From assembly GCA_944470555.2 (NCBI GenBank), contig OX104134.1, positions 116,642,025-116,706,024 on the forward strand: DNA of 64,000 nt, written 5' to 3'. The notes under the pieces were generated by a model. That model made no database searches. It saw nothing but the letters and a program-made list of their open reading frames with translations, and was not told where the DNA came from. The translations under genes were made by a program, and so were the position numbers. Positions 43,261-64,000 of this stretch are shown here, piece by piece. The DNA comes from Heterobilharzia americana. Taxonomy: Eukaryota; Platyhelminthes; Trematoda; Strigeidida; Schistosomatidae. Each line of letters opens with the position of its first letter. The stretch's first letter is position 1.

Positions 43261-44555
43261 TGTTTTTGTATCACCTAGATATAACGGCCAAGCTAAAACT
43301 GTGGATTTGCTAATAGCTGTGACGTAGTAACAGTGTGAAGTGAAATTATCATTGTGGCTGAAGAATTTTTGATTCCGACCATGATCAGCTTTTGTTCCTC
43401 ATTTAGCGTGGTAGAAAATTGGTGTGTTTCCTACTTGGTTTTGTTCTGTTTCCTTCAGTTATCTTCGTGATCATATTTCCCTTCTTGAACATTTGTAAAT
43501 ATCAAGGTTTCAATCTTCATCTGTGAAGTTACGCAATTTCATATTTTCCTCTGGCTTTCTATCTACATGTCTTCGTTGTTTAAAGCTAGTGCGGAGCTTT
43601 TTATGGTAACAAGCACAATGAGACCTTGGAGTTACAGATTGATAATTTATTGGTAATTGTTTTTACTAGTACCAACAGTACCGTACTACAGAAAAATCCT
43701 GTGTTTTAGATTTTATACGTAATTTGAGCGTTTCGTTTTATTTTTGGAGAATCAATTTGTTGGTACGGCTTCGAGTTTCCAAGAAAAAAGTTCATTTAGT
43801 TTCTTGCTAGTGTTCTTTGTAGTCGATTTGGTGACTACTCTAATACAGATGGTGAAGTTGATGATAATGTTAATTATAATACTTCTGCTTGTAATCAGTA
43901 CTTAAACTACAGCTTTTACAATAAACCCAACAATGGTGTTCTAGACGTTTATGGTTTAGCGTGACACTTTGACTGGAGTCTGACAGTCTTGTGTGTGTTC
44001 TTCAACCAAAATGTCATCCACACTTTTTGATATTGCTAAGAATTCTATGTAGAGCTTCTCGTGTTCCTTACTCCACGGAGCAATACAGAGGATTCGAAAA
44101 CTGTCTTGTGTATGTTTCAATAACCATTAATACTACTAATAATCCTCTCTAGAGAAGCAGAATGTTTTCTCCTTGAATGATGTACATCAGTTACTGAAGT
44201 AGCGATAACCTGCTATTAAAATTAATAAAACTATGTATACGTATCGCAGTTAAACGTCGATAATGAACCTATCAGGGATATCCTGTATGAACAAGAAACA
44301 CGTTAAGTAATCAGCTCAAGAGTTGAGGCATAGTATAAAGATTCAAATCATGATTCCTTGGATGTAACGTTTGGATGTATAATCCTTAAAACTTGATTGG
44401 TCAACTTTAACAGAATTTTCTAGAATTGTGGCAGGTTCTAAGCCCTCAGACAATTTATTACCATTCATGATTCACCTCAGTTATCAGTCTCTAAAACTGA
44501 GCAGATAAACACTAGTTTCACTCACTCAGATCTGCGTGAGAATTATTATTCTTAC
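43261..44555. other. No recognisable feature
   Basis: AT-rich, stop-dense on both strands. Confidence 0.3.
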
Positions 44556-44746
44556 CCCACATTGACAATATAAATAAAAGTATGCTTGTCTGTAACATGT
44601 TTTATTGATACATATCTGATTGTGACTTTGAAATGGATAATATTCTGAATGCGTTCTACACTATTTTCACATGTGCCATTACTGTTTATGTTGTCTGGCA
44701 CTTGCGAACCATCAGTGTTTAAAGCGCTTAGAAAGCCTGAAGTTAT
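44556..44746 (-). CDS. Candidate exon, minus strand
   Basis: 191 nt open, between an acceptor CTGACTCAG and a donor GTGGG|GTAAGA. It reads ITSGFLSALNTDGSQVPDN and on to KHTFIYIVNV, with phase 0 in and 2 out. No partner exon with a matching phase was found nearby and the family is unknown, so chance is a real alternative. Confidence 0.22.
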
Positions 44747-46139
44747 CTGAGTCAGGTGCACGTACGCTTTAACTCAATTAATGCTGACAGTGTTTGCTCC
44801 ATTCAGTCTGTCTATTGTGATACAACCTTGGCCTATGCTTGTGGCTCAGTGAAAATTCCTGTTAGTTGATTATATGACCACTGAACTCCATGTAGCTTGT
44901 CAGACGACAACATTGGGCGAATTGGTTAACCGATGTGACTGGCTCAATTTTTGAACCTTCCTATTCTCAGCGTAATCTTGATCAATAGTAATAAAGAAGT
45001 GTTAATATCTTTCATGTCCCTTCTGATTCGTAGTCAGGAATTGTCCGAACTCTTGCAGTTGCTGTTTTCAAAGCTTCAGTTACGTGTTTATGATTGTTCG
45101 ATTGCGGCAAATCTCCGTAACTAGAGGAGTTAAGTGACAAAACACTAAGTCTAGCTATGGCAGCGTCATGTTGTCATGTGAAGCTGCAGAAATAGTGAGG
45201 AACATCCTCAAGAAACCTGATTACGAGAAGCCTCATGATGGATTATAGCGGCCATTCTTCAAAGGCACTTATTTGTCAGACCAGCAGGTGATCGACCAAG
45301 CGCTCAGCAAAATCCATTTAGATGACTGAAATTCATCTCATTTAAGGTGATGTGTGCGTAACATTTTAGGTAATCGAACGGTGGACAGTAAACTCTTTTA
45401 TCAGTTTTGACTCAGGCTGTTGCTTCAACATATGAAAAGGATACTGGTCTTTGGAGATAATAAAGATGACACAGAAACACTTTTAGCGACTGTACATCAC
45501 GTTTACAAAAGAACAAAATTTTCCAGAGTGTCACAGGCTACTTATTCTTCACAAACACATAAAATAATGACGAACCATAAAATAGTAGTGCTATGTGGAC
45601 AAGCTAAGGGCTTGAGTATGCAACGGCAGCCATAAAGTGTTTCTTTAAGTCGGTCTTTGTATTAAAGTAGACAATCTCTTAGACGAGGAAAGAAGTTCAA
45701 CATGCTAGTTCTGTCGCAAATACAGAGGTCAAGTTCGGCACTGTTTCATACCTAATGATTGTATTACGAGGATGCTATCGCAAGAAGTCAGGAAGTCAGC
45801 GACAACTGCTGTCACCAGTAAAGATGAATCGCGAAGTAGTTCGTTTACGTAACCGGAAAACGAACGTGCACCTAGCTTGATGCTGAATTTGCAGTGAAAA
45901 TTGATAGGATCCCACTAACTTCAATGGACAAGAAAGAAATTATGCCGGAACGTATAAAGATAACGACGTCAAGACGGGATATTCAGTAAGGTAATGTCAA
46001 TGAATATTGACTGGGACATTTTTAACAATACGTGGACTGACATTGGAGGAATGCAAAGCCTTCTCTCTGCTACTTATGCTACTGGAATAATCAATTATTC
46101 CAAACATATTTCTCAAAGAAAACTCGTAAAATTTATTTC
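44747..46139. other. No recognisable gene; possible LINE 3' end near 45.6 kb
   Basis: GGGCTTGAGTAT at about 45610-45621 matches the 3' end of the LINE fragment at 7.4 kb; the 71-codon frame at 45420-45635 ends there. Nothing else identified. Confidence 0.3.
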
Positions 46140-46560
46140 GCATTGGAAGTAAATAATTTTTACAGATTTAGTCAGTTTGTATGTAGATGAAGCATACATG
46201 AATAGTATCAGACATGAAGAACTGTTAGCTGCATGCAGTAAACATTTGGTCACTTCAAAACTTTTGATATTTCATATGCAAATTCTTCCTTGTTAATAAC
46301 ATTCATTTTCAAGAGTTCTTTCCTAGATAATGTTTTAGGTTACGTTGCAACTTCCCAATATCATCAAATAAGACATCAACCATGAGTTCACTAACATCAC
46401 AGTGGAGGAATGACTTACCTTCTTAGTATTTTTATAAAGATATAGCAGTTAATCCTAACTCGACGAAGAATCATGTGCAGTGGTGTGGAGAAATATCAGC
46501 TTCTTCTCCGTGATTTCCTCCTGTGTTCGTCTATAACCTTATCCAAAAATTAAGTCAAGG
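46140..46560 (-). pseudogene. Second copy of the decayed frame at 43 kb
   Basis: The minus strand at about 46370-46260 aligns with 43.06-42.96 kb: GATGAT, then CTTGAAAATG, GTTATT and AAGGAAGAATT in the same order and spacing. The rest is more diverged. Both copies lie on the same strand about 3.3 kb apart. Confidence 0.35.
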
Positions 46561-46599
46561 TCAACGATTTGACAATGTGCGATGAAATATATACTGAAA

Positions 46600-46960
46600 T
46601 AAATGTTATCAATAGGCCACATGTATATCACTGAAATGTGGATGACACGTCCATAATCACTGATCAGAATATGTCTGAGAAGCAGCCCTTGAAGAATTTT
46701 AGTAGGACAGACCCTCGACTTGCCTTCACGTGCGAAGAAGAAAATGACAACAAGCTATACTTTCCTGATACAGAATGTTATTTACAAGTAGATGACTGAC
46801 TAAGTCTGAAGACTTTTGTGTTGAAGAAACAGAAGTCCACATCTGTAGACACCTCCTTAGTTCCATAACCGTCATTTACAAACATATTCTGATGAAATGC
46901 TCGATACATAAAACAAGGAAAATCTGCTCTGACGATACTCTGCAAAGTGATTCAGAGTAC
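46600..46960 (+). mobile_element. Penelope-like RT remnant, plus strand
   Basis: The plus-strand frame from about 46635 reads VDDTSIITDQNMSEKQPLKN and then DPRLAFTCEEENDNKLYFPD up to a stop near 46800. The VDDT box followed some 30 residues later by a LxFTxEEExxNxLxFxD segment is the order seen in Penelope-like RTs. Stops before and after show decay. It is oriented opposite to the fragment at 40 kb. Confidence 0.5.
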
Positions 46961-48355
46961 ATTTAAAATTCTTTAAATACAATTTGCTATCATTGTAATT
47001 TCATTCTGAAAACACCTATGAAGTGAAGCGGAACTACTACTCACACAGCTACTATTTAAAGGGGACACAGTATGATCGTATAGACGATCTGAAAGCTAAC
47101 ATTCCATGTTAATTATTTCTGACCGTCATTTTCTACTCCACAAACTGTTTCATGTCAAGTGAAGAACACACTGAATTTCACCACTACCATGTATGTTTCT
47201 CAATGTAATCGCTTCTGTGGAGATAGATGTATGGAACATACGCTTGGCAAATCGATCAACGCATAGCAGAACAGTTGCATTTTTGCCTGTGAATACGACA
47301 GCTTGAATCAACAAGGAGCGATGTCGTATCACATGTAGTTGATATTGGTAGCAAAGTTGGGGACGCAAAAGTGCACTTGGTGATTTTTGAATGTAGCTGA
47401 ACCTTTCTAATGAAGTTCCAGTTGATCTGTTTCTTGTATACAGCTAAGGATTTTAGAATTCGAATATATAATCCGTACGCTTTGTATCCCAAATTATATT
47501 CTCAGCCTTCTTCTCTACCTTGGTCAAAAAGACAGGATGGATGATCTTTCATACAAAAGCTTCAAATGTTCTTCTCCTCCGACCAACACCTCCACCTTCA
47601 TTCTCATTTCTAATATTCCTTTCTCACAACGTGATATATATTCACATTCAATCTTTATCTATCCATTACCTTCATCCTCCAGTATTACGCAACCTTATTC
47701 TCTTTCTACAGTCTATTACTTACCTTGTCTTTCTAAAAACCCGTTCATATTTGCGTGGTTATTCACTACATTCTTACGTACCCTTACACAGCCATAGGGT
47801 TTAGTAATTTCTTTTTTAATAACAGTATTCTTGGTAACGTCGACCGAAAAATTACCATGATTGCTTCGTTTCTGATATACATCAATGTTACAAGCTACGT
47901 ATATTAGATTGAAACCCAAAGAGTTTTATTCAAACACAATGTTGTTTGCGTACATCTCATATTATAATTCTAACATTGAGGAGATATAAGAAAATTATTA
48001 GCCTACATAATGTCTCAATGTGAATAACACTGGCACAACGACATATTGTGCAACTATCAATCTCATGGTAAAACCTTTTTCAAACATTCTCGTTCATGAT
48101 GCTGAGTGAAAGAAAGGACACTAGCTGGAGTTAAATAATATGATGCCCTTTGAATTCGCCAGTTAGAAAATGTGATCAAAAAATCAGGAACAAACAGCAA
48201 AATTATCAGTGAGTGAATGGTATCATCATATTATATTATCAAAGCAGAGGAAGGTCGATCACTGCTATTTGAAGATATAATTATGGTTTCAGTCATTTGA
48301 TCCCTACAGCCTCAGTGAATTTCAGATGTTTAGAATTACTGTCTTTTGATTAGAC
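46961..48355. other. No recognisable feature
   Basis: Includes a pyrimidine-rich stretch at 47.55-47.80 kb that opens long frames in two phases. This is expected of CT/AT-rich sequence and is not taken as coding. Confidence 0.3.
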
Positions 48356-48361
48356 TATTAC

Positions 48362-48526
48362 TTGCCAAGCTGTTTTTCCCATCCACGTGGTGAATGAGAT
48401 GCCGGAGGACCGTACTTCTGAAGCACCTGACCTACAAGAACGTATGCATCTTCGGGCGTGTTCAAATCTGCTGCTATTACCGTCGAACCATGATAATCGC
48501 GAAATTCCCTGATAAGACTCAGTTTC
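48362..48526 (-). CDS. Candidate exon, minus strand
   Basis: The frame without a Met reads LIREFRDYHGSTVIAADLNT, then PEDAYVLVGQVLQKYGPP and on to GWEKQLGK, of clearly protein-like composition. Possible acceptors are TTCAAAG (start 48526) and CTTATCAG (start 48508); the donor would be GGCAA|GTAATA at 48361. A second frame is also open here but looks less protein-like. No partner exon has been linked, and the family is unknown. Confidence 0.4.
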
Positions 48527-48689
48527 CTTTGAAAAGTATTTACTTTGTGTCAGACTGAGCCTACGCATTTCCTTCAAGCATTCTAGTCAGTGAATATGAA
48601 CAAACATGAAAATAGTGATATTTTTTGTTTTGAGGTCGAATATTTGGGGATGATGTGACTACTAATTGCATTAGCACTTCTTAGCAGAA

Positions 48690-48810
48690 AGCAGACAGTG
48701 TGTAGAATAAGTTCGGCTTTAGGAAATTAAGAAGTATAATTCAGTTCACAATCATTTTACTAAAAGCAGTAGAGTTGCTTACTTATATGTGAGTCAGTTT
48801 GTAAGAGAAT
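48690..48810 (+). repeat. First copy of a local 120-bp duplication
   Basis: GTGTAGAATAAG, GGCTTTA, AAATTAAGAA and the following AGAGTTG blocks recur in the same order at 48918-49040. Confidence 0.7.
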
Positions 48811-48917
48811 TGCTCTTCATACTTCATTTCGGCTAATAATAATTTGTGGCGAATTACTTTCCTTTTTTAGATAAAATAACTTAAAATGCAAACTAAGCCA
48901 CAGCGGTTCATGGCGGA

Positions 48918-49040
48918 CATCGTGTAGAATAAGGCTGGCTTTAAGAAACTAAGAAATGTACTTCAGTTCAAAATTGTTTTGCTAAAAATACTAGAGTTGT
49001 TTGTGTATAAGCCTGTCTGTTTATTAAAGAAATTGTACAA
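48918..49040 (+). repeat. Second copy of the local 120-bp duplication
   Basis: Aligns with 48690-48810 with substitutions and small gaps; the gap between copies is about 110 bp. It could be a tandem duplication or two insertions of a short element. Confidence 0.7.
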
Positions 49041-49898
49041 TCTTTGTTACATACGATCAACAGCAGCTGTCTAGCGATGTATTGAACCTTCTTATATAGA
49101 TGGCGCATTGATGAGTTGTAACAACCCAGCCGGCAAATACTTTGGGTGCACCTTAACATTTTGGGTGATTCGCGAAATCAACTTTGAGCGCAGTTTGGAA
49201 CTTTTGGGCGGATCTCCAAAATAAATTATATTTCTCAAGGTTACAGTCTTCAGGAAGCTAATAAGCAATTACAGATCCAGTATACTACGACTAAGCATCC
49301 ATACATGCAAATTGTATTCACGAACACTACTTAATGTCTGTCATATTGCCTTGTGAAATTTCGCGTGCAATGCAGACAGTCTGACAGATTTGGGTGCAGT
49401 GCAGATAATTTGAGTAATTTGAGCGAACTTATGAAGATCCGAAAAAAAAGGGTAAACTACCGAACATTTGGGCAAAACCCAAGTTACAAGATGATCTTGA
49501 AGTTGTAGTGCTGTCACGGTGGGGATATTTCTACCTCATTTTTAGTGCTGTTATAGTATTGCACGGCAAACTAATAATGCTTCATTCGAACTTATTAATG
49601 CTTGAAACATTTTACCTGGAGGAATGAATTCCACCACTGAATATACTTTTAATACACCGGGTTAATGGCGTACAGTATCTACGCATCCGGTTCACACTTG
49701 CATCATATCTGAGAGTGAGTGACGCGATTTCGTCTTTCGAGTTCCAGTTTCGGACATGGCGTATTTTTTCAAACTACGGTAATATGGGTATCTTATTGTA
49801 TCTTATGTTTGTACAACCCTTTATTCAGGTACACAGATGATACATGAAGCTTGCAATATTTGTGATTGCGATGCGGTAGCGGTGAATGACTGCAAGCC
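49041..49898. other. Upstream region of the plus-strand gene
   Basis: Contains repeated TTTGGGTG or TTTGGGC motifs (about 49140, 49165, 49205, 49390 and 49468). No TATA box is obvious close to 49899. It may hold the promoter. Confidence 0.3.
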
Positions 49899-60068
<10,170 letters not shown>

Positions 60069-61741
60069 TAGAGTAAGTTCCTCCTACCCTACTTTGAATG
60101 TTACAATTAGATTTGAGATAATTTTACTTATCACGAACGCGTTGTCTTCTGACAGTGACTTCGCCAATTAGTAAGTCCTAAATACCCGTTGAGTAATCTG
60201 TTTTCAAACGCATACTCAGCGACCATCTAACTTTTTGAACAATGTTGTTTAGGTATGGTAGCGTTCCCTGAAATCTTTGTCGGTTGAAGTTAGCCTATGA
60301 GGGTACGTAGACATTCCATTAAAGATCCATGAGATAAATGAAACCGGTGTTTAGGGGACTGCACGGGATGATGTCGCTCGGAAAATTAGTCAGCAGCGCA
60401 GATGATGAATCCAGATATTATCTTCATCCTAATAGTCTTACTACGTTTAAGTAATATCCCATTTCTTCTTGCTCGATTCTCAGGATCGTTCACCACTTTT
60501 GACTCTTTTCCTCATTATTTCTCTATCTTTCGTCTTAATGCACTTTCGTTTAAAGAGATGATATGAGGTGTAACAAGTTGAACCGTTACACAATAGTGTC
60601 AAGTCTAGTGTTGGTGTTATCTGTCTATTTGTATTAAGTTATTAGGTAAACTGGCTAAATGGAACATAATGATAAAACATGCTTGTCCAGGCTGAAATTT
60701 CTGCAGCTAATTTTGAACCCAGAATGATTTGCATACTTGTTCAGTACATAAGCTAATGAACTGCAACTAAATTGATCACTGTATCACAGAAAATAGTAAT
60801 TTTAAGAGACTTGCACCTCTAATCAGCACATGACTGCAAGAAAGAAAGATTTATCAAGGTAGTCATCATTTTCATAATCGTTTCTCGAGGTAAAGTCGAT
60901 CTAATACGGAACCAAATGTCTATTGTAACAAGTAACATTCATATCCTATTCAACGACAAATTCAGTGTTAAAAAGAAGCATTTTAAGATTGTGATACGCA
61001 TAGTTTGAATGACACTATTATCAGCAAAATACATGTATATTTGGTGTTTACCTTCAGACGTCAGGGTGAAATTCGCTTAGCAAGAACAATGCATTCAAAA
61101 TAAAACATACTCAGATGTTATGCCATACTTAACATCTCTTATTTCCTCATGCTGGTGTCTCAGAAAGCTTTCTCTCCGAAATATGTAAGTTTCAGAGTTT
61201 CAGTTCTTATTCTAACCACTTTATCAACATTTTTTGTCATATTTATGCATAATCAGACTTAAAATGATGACCATCATTATAACTACAGTGAATTAAAACA
61301 GTAATAATATTTCACACTGATTTATTGTGGCTAACGACTCGTTTCTTGTCTCTACCATCCTCCAGTTTCATTAAACTAGTTCTTTTCATGTCAAATATTC
61401 CACATAGTTTTGAACTATGGTAATGTTACTATTATTGTTTGTTGTATTGTTTTCCCATTCTCACAGTCTCCCTCTATATCGTGACTTTGTTATTTGTGTT
61501 ACCCGGTTGCAAAAAGTCAGTAAGATGACCTGAACATAGGTTGCTTCCGATCAAATTAAAAATCCACCATAACGCATCATCATGGTGAGCTCCCTTGCTT
61601 GATACCCAAGTTACATAATGATTGGTAAAATATAAATTAGCAAACACAAGACCTAATTTCTATTCAGTAGGGAACCGATATGCACAATCCACTGCTAAAA
61701 CCAGTCAAGTGCAAGTGAAATAGCTCCATAGTAATGTTTAC
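60069..61741. other. Downstream of the plus-strand gene
   Basis: A strong donor-like AGA|GTAAGT begins two codons after the stop at 60068, which could mark an intron in the 3' untranslated region. No coding exon seen after it. Confidence 0.3.
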
Positions 61742-61918
61742 GCTTTCAGTACTGGGTGAAGCGTTATCGAATCTCACAGGAAATCGCACTTGCTTCGAGG
61801 TTGTAGGTAAATCTTGCTGACGAGAGCCAATAAGCATGAAACATAGACCAAGCAGAGTTACCTGCACAACACCTCCAACCAACTGCCTTCCACTAAAATC
61901 ATATTTGCTTAGAGACAT
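61742..61918 (-). CDS. Candidate exon, minus strand
   Basis: Met at 61918 begins MSLSKYDFSGRQLVGGVVQ, then a hydrophobic VTLLGLCFMLIG. It ends at a possible donor GAAAGC|GTAAAC (61741); an earlier donor CAG|GTAACT is possible and a 45-nt in-frame intron could be removed. Family unknown. Confidence 0.22.
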
Positions 61919-64000
61919 GAGGACACTGGTAATACCAAGTACTCTAATCTCTAACTCTTATTTCCACTACAAAGTGTCTGTTACAATCAACTATCTCATT
62001 CCAACCATCGATAACAAACATCTTCTGGAATCAGTTAATCAGAAACAACCAGTAAGCAGTGACACTAAGAGGAGTGAAGTTATTAATAATATTAAAAAAT
62101 GTACTATTTGTCTTTCAGACGCTGTTTACTATTGAGTTCTACCCTTCTCAAACCTGGACAGCATTCAAAATATGCTGGTGAAGAAATGCACTACGCCTAT
62201 CCGGAACTCGAAAACAATGGAGAAAGCTTTCAAAGTTTAAAGCATATCTGACCACACATCGAAATAAAAATTTATCGCAAAACCTACGGTTTATTTCATC
62301 CATTTGTGTAACGATGCAGACACAGGATACCCCCTAGTTACTTTCAAAAAGCTCATATATCCGCGTAGAAACTGTAAGACAATGGGGATGCTTCACATTG
62401 TCACACTTCACAGTAACAAAGAAGGCGAATTTTGGCAGAAAATGACTGGCGTAAAAGTAGGCAATACATGACAGATGATTTTAGCTCCAGCGAATGTCAT
62501 AGGAACTTCATTCAGAAGGTTGGAAACCATGAAAATAAAAGTCTAAGCAAAAAAATAAAGTGGTGAATTTCGGATTCTTAAAGTTGCTCTGCTTTAATGC
62601 CAGGGTACCGTTAAAAAATAACAAGGGATTTTAAGGAAAACACCGAATTCGAGCCTTATACAAAATAATCCATAGATACTCTTAGGAATGCTTTAGTTAT
62701 CAACGAAAGCCAGAATTCATTTCACCTGCACACAGAAGTGTGTCTATAGGTTATACTGTGTTAGTTATGATAACTATTATGTTCAGGAATCATTCCGGTA
62801 AAGCCTCATTCATGGTTATGAACATGCACAATACACAAATCAATGGACAAATAATCGTGAACTGTCTAATATGCCCAACAAACTTGAAGCCACTATTGTT
62901 CATACCATCTTTCATGGCCGCTTGGTTGATACTAAAGTTTTTAAAATTATTCGGAACGAAACTTGGACTATACGGAAGGATGAATAGCTGAGGCGTTTCA
63001 TATCACATTGAATCAGAATGTACTGAACGAAAATGAAGGTGTGACTATCTTATCATCTTTGACACCGTATCTGAAACAGCAGGTTGTTGCATACTAACTG
63101 CAACTAAATTTGTTCATCACATTACCTCTTCCAAAACTTCAAACCAATTGGTGTGTTCATATTTATTCACATCTTCACCTTGAACCCATGGACGAATAAC
63201 TGAAAACCGTAACATCTATTCCTATATTGCAATCATATGTGAACAAAGTGATCTGATCTGTCTCCAATGAAGTCCCTTTATTAAAATAGACACGCACTGA
63301 AACAGTATTATATACAGGGTGACGTTTCAGGTGTAGTTTGTTGTTCGTATCCATATCATTTACTATTTACTTTATTATATTCTACTATTTAAGTATCCGA
63401 TCGCCTGTATAGATTTCATTCTTTGAAGGCGCTTGCATAATGTTACAACACATAAGAAATCCACTTTTTTTGCAGAACAGATATCGTCCTCTCCTAGAAG
63501 TAGAGATCTCCCATACTATCTCAAGTACACCCCGTCATAAGCTATCTACTCAATACTCAACTCATTCAATGGTATCAGGTAGAAGTCTGATGCTAACTGA
63601 ATTCTATGAATCAGTTATGTTTACCATCGACTGGTAAGAAGTGATTTTAACGATACTCTATACGTAGTTTGTGTACTTGATCGCAGTTATCACAATTCAG
63701 TATCCTGGATACTTCGACAGTAGTTTTTCCAAGTGAAACAGTTAGTGAAAAGATGCTTGAATCTCAAGGGAAATAATGATTCTTTGAGAAGTAGAGCAAG
63801 TGTGTAGGTAGGTACATACGCTAATTAGTATGAAGCTTAAATTCGGGCGTTCTGTTGACATCACTTTCATTTTTCAATAAGATAACCGTAAGGCTTTCCA
63901 TCAGATAAAGTCTCACCTTATAACCGTGTTTTGCAAGACAGTACGCCACCAATTTATCTGAAGATTAATCCATAGAGTTTGACCTTATCAAATTCTAAGA
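61919..64000. other. Right end, no recognisable gene
   Basis: An 83-codon plus-strand frame at 62740-62991 and others of 65-99 codons lack domains and convincing splice sites. SINE-like words (CACACAGAAGTGTGTC at about 62730) occur near 62.4 and 62.7 kb without A or B boxes. Confidence 0.3.

Noticed and set aside
47537..47804. Two overlapping open frames of 86 and 94 codons
   Set aside because: The stretch is CT/AT-rich, so stops are rare in several frames; there are no domain or splice signals.

Overview
The window looks like a nuclear contig from a blood fluke (Schistosoma or a close trematode). This is inferred from several signs: GT-AG introns, including a 34-nt intron near a gene's 5' end; tRNA-derived SINEs resembling schistosome Sm-alpha; an RTE-clade LINE family; CR1-like LINEs; Penelope-like remnants; and a Ty3/Gypsy element whose Gag CHCC box and tRNA-Trp primer site match the CsRn1 family of flukes. 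No bacterial signals are present, so operons and ribosome binding sites do not apply.

Left end, 1-11.9 kb: a minus-strand protein-coding gene with six exons (11867 down to 174) whose splice phases all agree. It encodes a Ser/Thr/Pro-rich, probably disordered protein of unknown function and continues past the left edge. Its introns hold a 5'-truncated RTE copy (A, about 1.25-2.08 kb), a longer one (B, about 7.5-10.25 kb), several SINEs, and two inverted 3' fragments of another LINE on either side of exon 3.

Middle, 11.9-31.8 kb: no credible host gene. It is a mosaic of decayed repeats, visibly richer in G+C than the right half. CR1-like LINE material includes a plus-strand copy at 23.6-26.07 kb and a large minus-strand copy from 31.79 down to 27.4 kb with a 340-codon reverse transcriptase frame. 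Separate 3'-end fragments lie at 16.4-17.6, 17.65-18.2, 18.2-18.5, 19.8 and 26.07-26.7 kb.

31.8-40.8 kb: a complete Gypsy retrotransposon (31794-37052) with two 343-bp LTRs that differ by one base, then an inverted solo LTR of the same family with a 4-bp target duplication. Next come a decayed plus-strand LINE with a YADD box and a minus-strand Penelope-like fragment.

40.8-64 kb: AT-rich sequence. A small plus-strand gene of four exons with matching phases runs from 49899 to 60068. Its third intron contains RTE copy C (about 50.69-54.33 kb), which carries a GGCT repeat of roughly 310 bp. A second Penelope-like remnant (46.6-46.96 kb), a pair of related decayed reading frames near 43.1 and 46.4 kb, and several unassigned candidate minus-strand exons also lie here.

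The strongest lead is the RTE lineage. Copies B and C are nearly identical and share the same disabling lesions, including loss of the reverse transcriptase catalytic Asp pair, so they were probably spread by another element's enzyme. I found no clearly new defence or metabolic system.
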